Source: Sediminibacterium sp.
GTDB lineage: Bacteria; Bacteroidota; Bacteroidia; B-17B0; Aurantibacillaceae
Direction of reading: 5' to 3'
Length of the DNA stretch: 64,000 bases
NCBI GenBank assembly: GCA_030054095.1
Contig: JASGCO010000007.1
Coordinates: forward strand, 91,785-155,784
The first letter of the stretch is position 1. Every line of letters starts with the position of its first letter. The notes beneath the pieces were generated by a model. That model ran no database searches. It had not been told where the DNA came from and worked only from the letters and a program-made list of their open reading frames with translations. Positions 16,444 to 26,700 of this stretch are shown piece by piece. A program made the translations under genes and the position numbers.

Positions 16444-17487
16444 CTACTTTTTAACAGTGGCCGGAGGTGTAAAATAACTAATGTTTGCCAGAATTTTGCC
16501 GAATACGTAATACTGTATCATTGCCCATTCCTGATCCTTGGCAAAGCGCATAAAACAACGTTCAGGATCGTATTTGTAAAGGATACCCGATTCATTCGTG
16601 CGCCCGGGTTGTGGTGCCCGGCGGTAAAAAGAATATATTTTGGAAATATTAAAATTGTCTGTGATGATCATGCGGATATAAGGATTACCTTGTCGTGCCA
16701 GCGAATCAGCGAGTTGAGGTACGCTTTTGGTAAACAAGGTTTCGTAAGAAACATTTTGAAAATAGGAAAGGTACTGACGCATGCGGTTCGAATCATAGGA
16801 AACGTTGTTGCCCTTTGCATCCAGCAAACTGATGGCATTTATATTTTTGAGATTAATGGTGAACGACGAATCCGGTGATTCCAATAATTCCATTTTGATC
16901 TGACGGATTTGCGCGGGAACATAGTTAAGTACTAAGCGGTCGCGCCATTCATCTTCAGAAACAAAATACCGTGTATTTAAAAATCCTACAAATCCCGGAA
17001 TATGCACAATGTAAGGATCGGGATAATTTTCTCCGGTTTCCGGATTGGTTAAAATCATGTATGAGCCTTCATGATCGTAACTTTCGTGACCTACGTAATA
17101 CTGTTTTACCAGTTCATCATCTACATAAATCTCAGTTTTAATCGCTCTTGAACTCATCAGCCGGAGGGTGGTTTGCTTTAACGATTTTGGAACTTTCGAC
17201 CGCACCTCGGCTTGTTTTATGGTTTCCAGTAAAATGGTAATAGCATCTTTCCGGGCAGGGTATTTATCATTTACAAACCATTCATTGTTTTTTCGCATAA
17301 GTGTTACTTTCCCACCGTTTTTATCGGCCATAAAAATGCGTGTAATTTTAGCCGTATCCTCAAATTTAAAATTCTGGGCCTCTTTATCTACACTTGCATT
17401 TCCTCCTTTTTTACGGAAAACAAATACAGCCAGCAAGCATAGCGCCAGCAATACTATTATCGTGATAACAGAACGTTTCTTTTTCAT
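16444..17487 (-). CDS. DUF4340 domain-containing protein
   Basis: 347 residues: one N-terminal membrane anchor (SVITIIVLLALCLLAVFVF) followed by an exported beta-rich domain with DUF4340 features (ITRIFMADKNGGKVTLMRKNNEWFVNDKY split over two strands). In other bacteria DUF4340 proteins accompany gliding or ABC-export GldG-type systems, but no gldA/gldF/gldG genes are here. It lies 41 bp after PorP/SprF and may share its transcript. Likely located in the periplasm, anchored in the inner membrane. Function unknown. Confidence 0.85.
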   Translation of the reverse strand: MKKKRSVITIIVLLALCLLAVFVFRKKGGNASVDKEAQNFKFEDTAKITRIFMADKNGGKVTLMRKNNEWFVNDKYPARKDAITILLETIKQAEVRSKVPKSLKQTTLRLMSSRAIKTEIYVDDELVKQYYVGHESYDHEGSYMILTNPETGENYPDPYIVHIPGFVGFLNTRYFVSEDEWRDRLVLNYVPAQIRQIKMELLESPDSSFTINLKNINAISLLDAKGNNVSYDSNRMRQYLSYFQNVSYETLFTKSVPQLADSLARQGNPYIRMIITDNFNISKIYSFYRRAPQPGRTNESGILYKYDPERCFMRFAKDQEWAMIQYYVFGKILANISYFTPPATVKK

Positions 17488-17528
17488 GTTAAATAAGGGA
17501 GAGTACAGTTAATAATTTAAATCCGGTA

Positions 17529-18596
17529 TTAGTTGGAGGCGTTACTGTTTTGTGCCCTGAATTCACTCCGGGCCTCGAACAGTGAACTGGCCAGTATGTT
17601 ATAGCGTAGCGCTACTTCAAAACCGCCCTGATAACGACTGGCAGCTTTGTATCCTGATAAGTTAACGTCGTAAGACAGACCTACCGCAAAATCGCCCATT
17701 TCATAAGTAATTTTAGGGATCAATCCATCATCGGAACGGTAAAAAATACCTACACCTATAGCATTTTCGGTACGTTGCCCGGTTACTTTGGTGCCCATTT
17801 TAACCCTGTATTTTACAAATGTTCCGGTAACATACTGAAATGCTTTTTTCTGGCTTTGTAAGTTAAATGCAGGCGTGATACTGAATTTAGTATCCTCGAA
17901 ATCAAAATGAGATGTAAATAGCGCTACATAGCGAACCGGCAGTTTATAGGTTGAGCCGGGACCAAATTCCTGCACCGGGCGGTTAATATGGTGAATAGCT
18001 ACACCCAAACGGAAAGAGGTAAGGTCATCGTGATCCTGATCAATTTTTACTTTCTGATATTCGTAAGCAAAACCAGCTCCTAAATCGGTGGTTGTGTAAT
18101 TACGAAACGCCACACTTTCTAAAGAAGCTTGTTGAGGGTCAATTTTATTACCGTCGTACTGACTGGCGTATGTTAAGCGGTTATAATTGGCCGTTGTCAT
18201 ATTCGGTCCGCCATACAAGCCTAAACTCATGGCACTGCGTTTTCCGGTGCGTATTATCCCAGATACATTTAATAAAGCGATTGTATTATTCAGGTTGGCA
18301 GCACCGGTCCGGTCATTAAATACCGTTAAGCCTAAACCAACAAATCCCTTTCTTTTCTTGGTTTTATACAATCCTCCGTCAACAGAAATGGCGATGGTTT
18401 TAAATGCGTTACCCATACTAGCCCATTGCTCACGGTAATTGGCAATAGCCCTGAAGTAACCGTTATAAAACCCGGTATTGGCCGGATTAAGCGCTACTGG
18501 AGTTTCATAAATCTGAGAAAAGTGCATATCCTGTGCATTTAACGATTTTGATAAAATCAGTAAACCAAAGCAGGAGAGTAAAAATTTAGTTTTCAT
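17529..18596 (-). CDS. PorP/SprF family type IX secretion outer-membrane protein
   Basis: 355 residues with signal peptide (MKTKFLLSCFGLLILSKSLNAQ) and the family's opening motif FSQIYETPVALNPANTGFYNG, followed by a beta-barrel pattern of alternating residues to the C-terminus. PorP/SprF proteins are outer-membrane partners that hold or help secrete T9SS cargo with type B (gliding-motility-associated) sorting domains. The gene directly follows such a cargo gene with a 21-bp gap, a known pairing, so I infer this protein is dedicated to the upstream product. Confidence 0.92.
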   Translation of the reverse strand: MKTKFLLSCFGLLILSKSLNAQDMHFSQIYETPVALNPANTGFYNGYFRAIANYREQWASMGNAFKTIAISVDGGLYKTKKRKGFVGLGLTVFNDRTGAANLNNTIALLNVSGIIRTGKRSAMSLGLYGGPNMTTANYNRLTYASQYDGNKIDPQQASLESVAFRNYTTTDLGAGFAYEYQKVKIDQDHDDLTSFRLGVAIHHINRPVQEFGPGSTYKLPVRYVALFTSHFDFEDTKFSITPAFNLQSQKKAFQYVTGTFVKYRVKMGTKVTGQRTENAIGVGIFYRSDDGLIPKITYEMGDFAVGLSYDVNLSGYKAASRYQGGFEVALRYNILASSLFEARSEFRAQNSNASN

Positions 18597-18617
18597 ACGT
18601 CTGTTTCGTAAAAGTCT

Positions 18618-21341
18618 TTAGCGGATTAAAGTAACATTTCCTTTTAAGACCTTGCTTTCATTATAAGCATTTTTATAGGTAATTAAATAAGCATAAACTC
18701 CCGTTTGCGAAAGACTGCTTTCAAATGTACCGTCCCATCCTTTGCGTGGATCTGTAGTACGGAATACTTCCTGTCCCCATCGGTTCCAGATACGGAACTC
18801 AAACTCTTTACTGTAGATGGCAGGTCCAAGTGCCGCAAAGAAATCATTTATACCATCGCCATTAGGTGTAAAGCCGGTTGGCATGGAGATATCCGTTTTT
18901 TTATCGGTAAATACAGCAACTACTTCATCATTCGTTTGAAAACCAATACTGATAGAATCAAGGCTTAAAGGACGATTGTTTAAAGGACTGTGAACTTTTA
19001 ATTCCCAGTGGTCGAAAACGTATTGTGTATCGTTAGGAATAGCTTTAAAACTCATCTGACCTTTATAATACTTTGCAAAATGATCATACTTCTCAGGAAA
19101 AATAGTATTAATTCTTACCTGACCAGCCCCTTCGGGTTCCACTTTTACAATCAGATCGTAAGGACCAACCAAGCCAAAGCAACCTGATTTTTTGAACTGA
19201 TCCATAATTAATCCGCACCGTACCCTGAGTTGTTCTTTCAACAAGGTATCAATATTGTAATCGAACGTATTTACCCCACTGGTATGAACCTGAGAAATAC
19301 CATATTTGGTTTCATGCCTAGGAATTTCCAGTGAGTAAAGGGTTTTAATGTAGTTGAGGTGCTCATACATTTTTTCGCAGCGGAACGGACCGTTAATGAG
19401 ATCCTGATAGCGATTGATATAATCCTGTTTAAAACCCGGATTGAACGTTACAGAAAAAGTAGGAGAACCAAGCAGGTGTTCCAGTAATTTTGCGTGTCCT
19501 TTTGTGGTGAAGTTAGAGAAACTGGAGGCCGCTAGTGTAGTGGTTTGCTGAACATAGATACACGGGCTGGTAAACATTTGCTGATTAAATGAATATGTTG
19601 ACTGTGCCAGACTGTTGAAACCAAGAATGTTAGGGCTATTCCACATAAAATAATGCCATTTGTTTCCTGGTTTTGTATTATCGTAGCCTTTAGCAAAAGC
19701 CACATTATAATCAAACAAATCACTGTTAAGCAAGAAACTGTTATAAATCATATAATCCATAAAGCTGCTTTTATCCAGTCTTGACATGGCAGTAGCATAG
19801 TTAGTAGCACTACTCATTGGCCGTGTCGTAATAAAGGTATAAACATCATTAGTCCAGGAAGAGTTGATAGAACCCGCCAAAGCGCCGCCTAAAAAGTGAT
19901 GTACAAGTAAATCTTGTTTTTCGAGAGGTTGGCCCTTGTAGTAGTTATTATAATGCACATCATAATTTTCCATGATGTAATATATACCTCTGTACAAGCC
20001 ATTAATAAATAAAATGATGGGTTTGGCATGTAAACCATTTACATCCAGATTGTTTTTAATAGCATACGTTTGTGCAAAAAGATCACGTATCCCAGTCCCC
20101 TTAGGATCAACCGTTTGCCCCATTTGTTTGGAATAGCTTTCGTAATCGCCTGCTTTTACCTGAATGGTAGGGAAAAAGGTTCGTGTTGAAACGCCCAGCC
20201 CGGGATCGTTAAATAACTGGTATTCAAAAGCGCATCCAAAACCACGTTCGTCATCAAGATTAACGGTAAACCCTTTTTGCTGACGGTTCCATAATTCAAA
20301 ATCCTGTTTCCCGAAAGCACAGTATCCTTCGTTTATTAATTTTTTATTTTCAAAGTATTCAACATGGCCGATGGAGTTGGCTATTGGTACCTGAAAAAAA
20401 TTGGTATCAATGGCTATGGACAATACACCAAAACGATCGGAAATGGTTTGGTCATCAACTTCACCAAAATACGTGTTGGTTTCAACAAAGCTAGGCAGGG
20501 CCTTTATTGTAGTTGTGGCGTTAGGAAATGCTCTGGCCCTCCATAATTCAGTTGAAGTAGCGTTCCCGCCTACAGGATCAGGGAAAAAAACGATAGGGGC
20601 CGCTGAATTGGTAAAGGTGTACAGTGTTGAATTAGCCCCTCCCTGAACAGGAACGGATCCGTCAGTCGTGTACCATACCTCGTAATTGGCATAATCGCCA
20701 AAATCACCAATTGTGTTAGTGGCGGTTAAAATAATGTCAATCTGTGTCAGATTGCCCGGATACCAGCCGGCCGATTGTGAAAAGGTTGGGGTAGGGGCGT
20801 ATGTATCGTATTTATTTGCGGCAGGAAACGCATTATTGGATAATCCGAAACTGGTTTGGTTCGTAAAAACGTTCCAGATAATAGAGCCATCCGTTTTACG
20901 TCCCCAGGTATGGTTCGATTCGTGTCGTTGAATTTTAACCGAATCGCGGATTACCCGTCCGCTTGTGCTGTTATCTACCAGAAACAGCCATTGATTTTTA
21001 CATTGATCAAGTGTAAAATTAGCATGTACCTGTCCGTTCGATACTTCATTGCGGCCACTTAACCAAACAGTACGAATTCCGTTTACACCAATGGTAAACG
21101 TGTTAGGAAAACGCCATTTCAGTAAGTTAGTGCGGTCGTTAGACAAGTAATAATTACCAAGGTTCAAACTGGAAGTATGGGCGCAGTATATTTCTACCCA
21201 ATCAGGCGTCTGACCATAATTATCGTTTTGCGCGGTTTGATTGCTGGCTGAGTACTCATTGATCCGCAATGCCTGAGCATTCAGTTGGTTAAGTGACAGA
21301 AAAGATCCGATAACCAACATTAATAGCTTAATTTTTCGCAT
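18618..21341 (-). CDS. Secreted LTD / CotH-like protein with type B T9SS sorting domain
   Basis: 907 residues. Order: signal peptide (1-23, ends LNQLNAQA), lamin-tail domain (about 24-165, ALRINEYSASN and PDWVEIYCAH), a chitobiase C-terminal-like domain with YEVWYTTDGSVP (about 190-300), a CotH kinase-like region (about 300-720, with PIILFINGLYRGIYYIMENYD split around the strand and MDYMIYNSFLLNSDLFDYNVAF), a beta-rich repeat, and a gliding-motility C-terminal domain from about 825 (MPTGFTPNGDGINDFF and WNRWGQEVFRT) ending in VTLIR. It should be exported by T9SS and attached or released with the help of the PorP/SprF protein next door. CotH proteins are atypical kinases in spores; whether this one is active is unknown. 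Confidence 0.9.
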   Translation of the reverse strand: MRKIKLLMLVIGSFLSLNQLNAQALRINEYSASNQTAQNDNYGQTPDWVEIYCAHTSSLNLGNYYLSNDRTNLLKWRFPNTFTIGVNGIRTVWLSGRNEVSNGQVHANFTLDQCKNQWLFLVDNSTSGRVIRDSVKIQRHESNHTWGRKTDGSIIWNVFTNQTSFGLSNNAFPAANKYDTYAPTPTFSQSAGWYPGNLTQIDIILTATNTIGDFGDYANYEVWYTTDGSVPVQGGANSTLYTFTNSAAPIVFFPDPVGGNATSTELWRARAFPNATTTIKALPSFVETNTYFGEVDDQTISDRFGVLSIAIDTNFFQVPIANSIGHVEYFENKKLINEGYCAFGKQDFELWNRQQKGFTVNLDDERGFGCAFEYQLFNDPGLGVSTRTFFPTIQVKAGDYESYSKQMGQTVDPKGTGIRDLFAQTYAIKNNLDVNGLHAKPIILFINGLYRGIYYIMENYDVHYNNYYKGQPLEKQDLLVHHFLGGALAGSINSSWTNDVYTFITTRPMSSATNYATAMSRLDKSSFMDYMIYNSFLLNSDLFDYNVAFAKGYDNTKPGNKWHYFMWNSPNILGFNSLAQSTYSFNQQMFTSPCIYVQQTTTLAASSFSNFTTKGHAKLLEHLLGSPTFSVTFNPGFKQDYINRYQDLINGPFRCEKMYEHLNYIKTLYSLEIPRHETKYGISQVHTSGVNTFDYNIDTLLKEQLRVRCGLIMDQFKKSGCFGLVGPYDLIVKVEPEGAGQVRINTIFPEKYDHFAKYYKGQMSFKAIPNDTQYVFDHWELKVHSPLNNRPLSLDSISIGFQTNDEVVAVFTDKKTDISMPTGFTPNGDGINDFFAALGPAIYSKEFEFRIWNRWGQEVFRTTDPRKGWDGTFESSLSQTGVYAYLITYKNAYNESKVLKGNVTLIR

Positions 21342-21378
21342 ATGTTTTATAGCAAACGTAATTAGTTCTTATGAATGG

Positions 21379-21409
21379 TAAATATAGTTATAAGTTGGCA
21401 AACCTCAAA
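21379..21409 (-). promoter_or_regulatory. Promoter of the CotH-PorP unit
   Basis: On the minus strand TTTG (21409-21406), exactly 19 nt, then TATATTTA (21386-21379), one base from TAnnTTTG. Expected start of transcription near 21372, about 30 nt before the ATG. Confidence 0.65.
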
Positions 21410-21473
21410 TAATTACGCCTATTTGGTTACTTTTTTGTTAAATTTTAGATGTTAAAGACATCTTTTTTAAATG

Positions 21474-21481
21474 TAACTTTG
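21474..21481 (+). promoter_or_regulatory. -7 element of purF; decides the start codon
   Basis: TAACTTTG matches TAnnTTTG 13 bp before the ATG at 21494; the -33 region is poor. If real, transcription starts near 21487, which rules out the in-frame ATG at 21449 as translation start. Confidence 0.45.
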
Positions 21482-21493
21482 CGTTTTTCTTTT

Positions 21494-23395
21494 ATGAGTG
21501 ATTTAATAAAACACGAATGTGGCATTGCCCTGGTAAGACTTCTTAAACCCATAGAGTACTACAAAGCAAAGTACGGCTCGGCCCGGTATGGAATACATAA
21601 GATGTATCAGTTGATGGAAAAGATGATTAACCGCGGTCAGGATGGAGCAGGCGTGGCTTCTATAAAGCTCGATGTGGAACCGGGAACGCAGTACATTGAC
21701 CGTTTACGATCCATTGAAAGTAAGGCAACCCAGGATATTTTCAGTCAAATCAACGATTTATTTGTTAAAGCACAGCGTAAAAATCCTCAGGAGTATAAAG
21801 ATGCCCAGTGGCAAAAAAAGAACATCCCTTTTTTGGGAGAATTGTTGCTGGGGCATTTGCGTTACGGAACGTATGGTAAAAACAGTATTCATAGTTGCCA
21901 CCCCTTCCGTCGCCAAAATAACTGGATGAGCAGAAATCTGGTGGTAGCCGGAAATTTTAACCTTACCAATGTGGACGAATTATTTGAGCATTTGGTAGAA
22001 TTGGGGCAACATCCTCGCGAGAAGGCAGATACGGTAACGGTAATGGAAAAAATAGGCCATTTTCTGGATAAGGAAAATGATAAATTATTTAAACAATTTA
22101 AAGAAAAGGAAGACGATAACCGTGCCATCAGCAAACTTATTCAGGAAAATCTGGATGTAGTAAGCATTCTTAAAGAAAGTAGTAAACGGTGGGATGGCGG
22201 ATATGTTATTGGTGGCTTAATAGGTCATGGGGATGCGTTTGTCTTACGCGATCCGAACGGAATACGTCCCGCGTTTTATTATAGTGATGATGAGGTAGTG
22301 GTAGTGGCCAGTGAACGCCCGGTAATACAAACCGTGTTCAACGTATCCTATGAAGCCATCAAGGAAGTTAAGCCCGGTCATGCGGTTGTTATCAAGAAAA
22401 ACGGCAAGCTGAGCGAACACGAAATTATTGAACCACAACCGCTCAAAGCCTGTTCGTTCGAACGCATCTATTTCAGCAGAGGTAACGATGCCGATATTTA
22501 CCGTGAACGTAATGCCTTAGGCCGTAATCTTGTACCACAGGTATTAAAATCTATTGATTATGATTTGGAAAATACCGTATTCAGTTATATTCCCAATACG
22601 GCGGAAGTAGCTTTTGGAGGTCTTGTAGAAGGTATAGATGATTATCTGAACAAGTTGAAGGCCACTGAAATTCTTAAAATGGGTGGAAATGTAACGGAAC
22701 CCGCCCTCAGTAATCTGTTGAAATTACATCCCCGGATTCATAAAATTGTTTTGAAGGATGCAAAGCAAAGAACGTTTATAACCGATGATGAAAGCAGGGA
22801 TAGCCTGGTTAATCTGGTATATGATATTACGTATGGTACCGTTCGTAAAGGTATCGATAACCTAGTGGTATTAGATGACAGTATAGTAAGAGGGACAACG
22901 CTTAAGCAGAGTATCCTTCGCATACTCGATCGTTTGGAACCCCGGAAAATCATAGTAGTATCTTCTGCTCCTCAGATCCGTTATCCGGATTGTTACGGGA
23001 TAGATATGGCAGTGCTGAATAAATTTATAGCGTTTGAGGCTTGTGTACAGCTTATTAAGGAAACCGGAAGACAGGCGACCCTCGATCGCCTTTACCAACG
23101 TGCTTTGGAAGAAGTAGAACGTCCTAAAGAAGAGCAGGCGAATTTGGTAAAAGAATTGTATGCTACATTTACTACCGAAGAAATTTCTCAGAAAATAGCG
23201 GAGTTATTGAAACCGGCTGAATTAAAAGCGAATCTTGAAATTATTTATCAAAGCATAGAAGGTTTGCATCTGGCTTGTCCGCATAATTTGGGAGATTGGT
23301 ACTTTACCGGTAATTACCCTACGGCAGGCGGCATGAAGGTCAGTAACCGTGCTTTTATTAATTACATGCAAGGAAAAAGTATAAGAGCTTATTAA
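21494..23395 (+). CDS. purF: Amidophosphoribosyltransferase (long Bacteroidota form)
   Basis: 633 residues. Makes phosphoribosylamine from PRPP and glutamine, the first step of purine synthesis. Seen: N-terminal Ntn glutaminase start SDLIKHECGIALVR with the likely catalytic cysteine at residue 9; NRGQDGAGVAS; and the PRPP loop VVLDDSIVRGTT at about 458-469. It is longer than the roughly 500-residue enzyme of Proteobacteria because of insertions in the glutaminase half and a helical tail, as in other Bacteroidota homologues. The cysteine is not at position 2, so either a short propeptide is removed or this form works differently. Start chosen at 21494 because the longer frame from 21449 runs across the promoter. 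Confidence 0.88.
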   Translation: MSDLIKHECGIALVRLLKPIEYYKAKYGSARYGIHKMYQLMEKMINRGQDGAGVASIKLDVEPGTQYIDRLRSIESKATQDIFSQINDLFVKAQRKNPQEYKDAQWQKKNIPFLGELLLGHLRYGTYGKNSIHSCHPFRRQNNWMSRNLVVAGNFNLTNVDELFEHLVELGQHPREKADTVTVMEKIGHFLDKENDKLFKQFKEKEDDNRAISKLIQENLDVVSILKESSKRWDGGYVIGGLIGHGDAFVLRDPNGIRPAFYYSDDEVVVVASERPVIQTVFNVSYEAIKEVKPGHAVVIKKNGKLSEHEIIEPQPLKACSFERIYFSRGNDADIYRERNALGRNLVPQVLKSIDYDLENTVFSYIPNTAEVAFGGLVEGIDDYLNKLKATEILKMGGNVTEPALSNLLKLHPRIHKIVLKDAKQRTFITDDESRDSLVNLVYDITYGTVRKGIDNLVVLDDSIVRGTTLKQSILRILDRLEPRKIIVVSSAPQIRYPDCYGIDMAVLNKFIAFEACVQLIKETGRQATLDRLYQRALEEVERPKEEQANLVKELYATFTTEEISQKIAELLKPAELKANLEIIYQSIEGLHLACPHNLGDWYFTGNYPTAGGMKVSNRAFINYMQGKSIRAY

Positions 23396-23752
23396 ACGTT
23401 TTAAACGTTTTGAAAACAAATAACTCCTTCTTGTAAAACGACACGTTCGTTTAACCTATTGATCTTGCATTTTATAAGCAAATGAATCTTCCTGTTTTAT
23501 CTCACTTAAAACGGCTAAGGTATATATTGCTACTGTTAACACCCGTGAAGAATAATACTTCTCTTTTTTTGTTAAGACCAGAAAACACATTCCTAAATGC
23601 GGTGCAACAGGTTCAAAAGGGAAAATATCCGCCAGTTGTTTAACAAATAGGTGAGACCAGAGAAGTACAAAAAGGGCGGGCAAATGTTAATAACAAAGCA
23701 AACTTTTATGTGAGGGGTTTGTTACATTTAAAGTTCGTAATCAAAACATAAA
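23396..23752. other. Intergenic region between purF and the beta-helix cargo gene
   Basis: 357 bp. It begins with a repeated AAACGTTT palindrome (23394-23411) that might be a weak terminator, then AT-rich sequence. A 75-codon minus-strand frame at 23456-23683 has no domain pattern and I do not call it. No clear promoter for the gene at 23753 was found. Confidence 0.4.
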
Positions 23753-26700
23753 ATGAAAAAAACAAAAATTAACAGGCATACACTTACCTGGTTAGTGGTA
23801 TGGTGTTTGTTTATGCTCGGCCGTTCCCAAAATGTGAACGTATCAGGAGCTTTGGTAGGAAATGGAAGTTATGCCACATTGGGGGCAGCTTTTACCGCTA
23901 TTAATGGAGGTACTCAAACTGGCGCTGCTATTACTGTAAACATTGTAGGAAATACTACAGAAAGTGCTTCCGCGCTATTACTCAACGGTGGATGGGCTTC
24001 AATGAACATAGCACCTTCAGGTGGGGCATCTCGTGTTGTTTCAGGAACTGTTGTCGGACCATTGATTGATTTAAACGGTGTACAGAATGTATCGATTAAC
24101 GGATTAAATACGGGAGGTAATTCATTAACACTTAGTAATCTGGATGCGGGAAATGCAACTACCTCTACAGTGCGTTTTATCAATGCGGCTTCAAATAACA
24201 CAGTGGCTGCTTGTAGCATTTTAGGAGCATCTACTGGCGGAACAATCGGAAACATAGTATTTGCCACGGCAGGTGCTGTTAGTGGGAATAATAATAACTC
24301 GATCACCGGAAATACTATTACTGCGGTTAGCAGTCTTAACTTACCGACAAATCTTATATATTCTGCCGGAACGGCTTCTGTAGGATTAGAAAATACAGGC
24401 AATCAGGTAACGAATAATGTTATGTCAGACTTTTTTAATTCTACTGCTGTTTCGATAGGAGTAAATCTTGCATCGAATAATACCAGCTGGGTAATATCTG
24501 GCAACCGCTTTTTTCAATCAGCCGCGCGTGTTGCCACAGTCGCTAATACCTATAATGCCATTTTGGTTAGTGGCGGAAGCAATTATACTATAAACAGCAA
24601 TATTATAGGTTACTCGGCTAATAACGCAACAGGTACCATGACGTTAGCAGGAACGATCGCTGTTCGTTTTACCGGGATCGCAATGTCAGCAACCGCCGGA
24701 GGAACGCTATCTACTATTCAGGGAAATACCGTGAGCGCAATTACATTAAGTACCTCCAGCGGAGCAGCAACAGCTGCAGGAATTTTATGCGGCATCAGCG
24801 TAACTGGTGGAAATGTACAGATACAAAATAATGTGATTGGTGGAAATACAGGTACTAATTTATTGCAAGGGGTTCCTACTACCGCGCAAGGTGCTGTAGT
24901 GGGTATTAACGCGGGTAGTACCGGCTCGGTAAGTATTAGTAGTAATACCATTGGTGGCTTAACCTCAACAGGTGTAACCGCCGCAGTGTCAGGTGCTGTT
25001 TCAGGCATCAATGTGAGCGCTTCTTCTGCGGCTCTCACAATTACAGGTAATATGATCGGGAATGCCTCAGCCGATAATATGCGTGCGGGAACAAATGGCT
25101 TAACTACCGGCAGTTCTCTTGCCTCGGGTATTAACCTGCCTTCAACATCTACCGGAACAATTATTATTAATAGTAATACCATCCGTAATTTCAGTTCTTA
25201 TGGTACAAATACATCAGGGTATGTACGTGGTATCTGGACAGCAGCGGCCACAGGAAATGCCAGTACATATTCAATTACCAATAATGCTATCAGCAATTTA
25301 ATCAGTAATACAGCAAATACGACTATTTCTAACGCGCAGGCTGCGGCTTGTGGTATTAATCTGGGAGTAGGTACTAATGGCGCCGTAACGGGTAATACCA
25401 TAACAAACATCGCGTTGACGAATGCAACGGTAACAACCGTTAATTACGCGGCAGGTATTGGACTATCTAATGCTACCAGCAGCCGAATCTTCGGTAATCG
25501 CATTTATAACATCACAAATGCCGGTGTATCAACAGCAACAGCGTCACCCAATGTGGCGGCGGGAGTAATAATACGTTCCGGAACAACGGATGTAACGGTT
25601 TATAACAATTTTATTTCCTTAGGAAATGGATTCAGTAGCGGTTGTACGTTTATTGGTGTTCTGGCTAACCATGGCTCTACACCTGATCCTGTTGATAGAA
25701 TTTATTTTAATACTATTAATATTGAAGGCACTGCGGCAAGCGGTTCGCAATCTACATTCGGATTTCATCGTGGTGATTTTACTACCACGCTAAGAACTCA
25801 AACAGTTGATATTAAAAATAATTTAATTACCAATACCCGCACAGGTGGTACAGGTTCGCATTTTGCCATTGCTAATAATTTTGGAAATGCGGGTTCTGCA
25901 ACTGGCTGGAGTACTGGCGCTTCAAATAACAACGTGTTAAACGCGGCAGCGGCAACTATTGGTTTCTGGAACGGTGTAAGTTATAACTTTTCCGGATGGC
26001 AAACCAATTCGTTGGGGGATGCTAATAGTTTTTCAGGGATAACGGTAACGTATGTGAACTCAGCAAACGATTTACATTTAAATATGGGATTAACACCTAC
26101 TTTAATTGAATCAAACGGACAAACTATTGCTGGCCTGACTAATGATATAGACGGACAGGTTCGGCCAGGACCGGCGGGTTCTGTTAATGGTGGCGCATTT
26201 TTACCAGATATTGGAGCGGATGAAATTGATGCGGTTCCTTTAGATATTCTCCCTCCGATTATTACACAAAATCCTTTAACGTTTACCTGTAGTACAGCAG
26301 ACCGTACTTTTACAGCTACTATTGCCGACCTATCCGGAGCCCCTACAACAGGAACGGCACAACCCCGTGTGTATTTCAGAAAAAATGCAGGTGCATGGTT
26401 TTCTAACCAGGGAGCTTTAGTATCAGGTACAGGTAATAACGGCGTGTGGAGTTTCACTATCAGTAGTTCTGCCATGGGTGGTCTTTCTGCCGGCGATGTG
26501 ATAAACTATTATGTCATTGCTCAGGACGTTAATGGAAATATAGGCTCTAACCCATCAGCCGGTTTAGTTGCTACTAATGTAAATGCAGTAACCACGGCTC
26601 CAACTTCACCAAATGCTTACACGATTGCAGGTAATTTGTCCGGGTTATATACTGTTGGTGCAACAGGAACCTATTCTACGTTAACGGCGGCGGCCAATGC

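Noticed and set aside
23456..23683. 75-codon minus-strand frame in the purF/beta-helix gap
   Set aside because: No domain pattern, no promoter; a chance frame is more likely.
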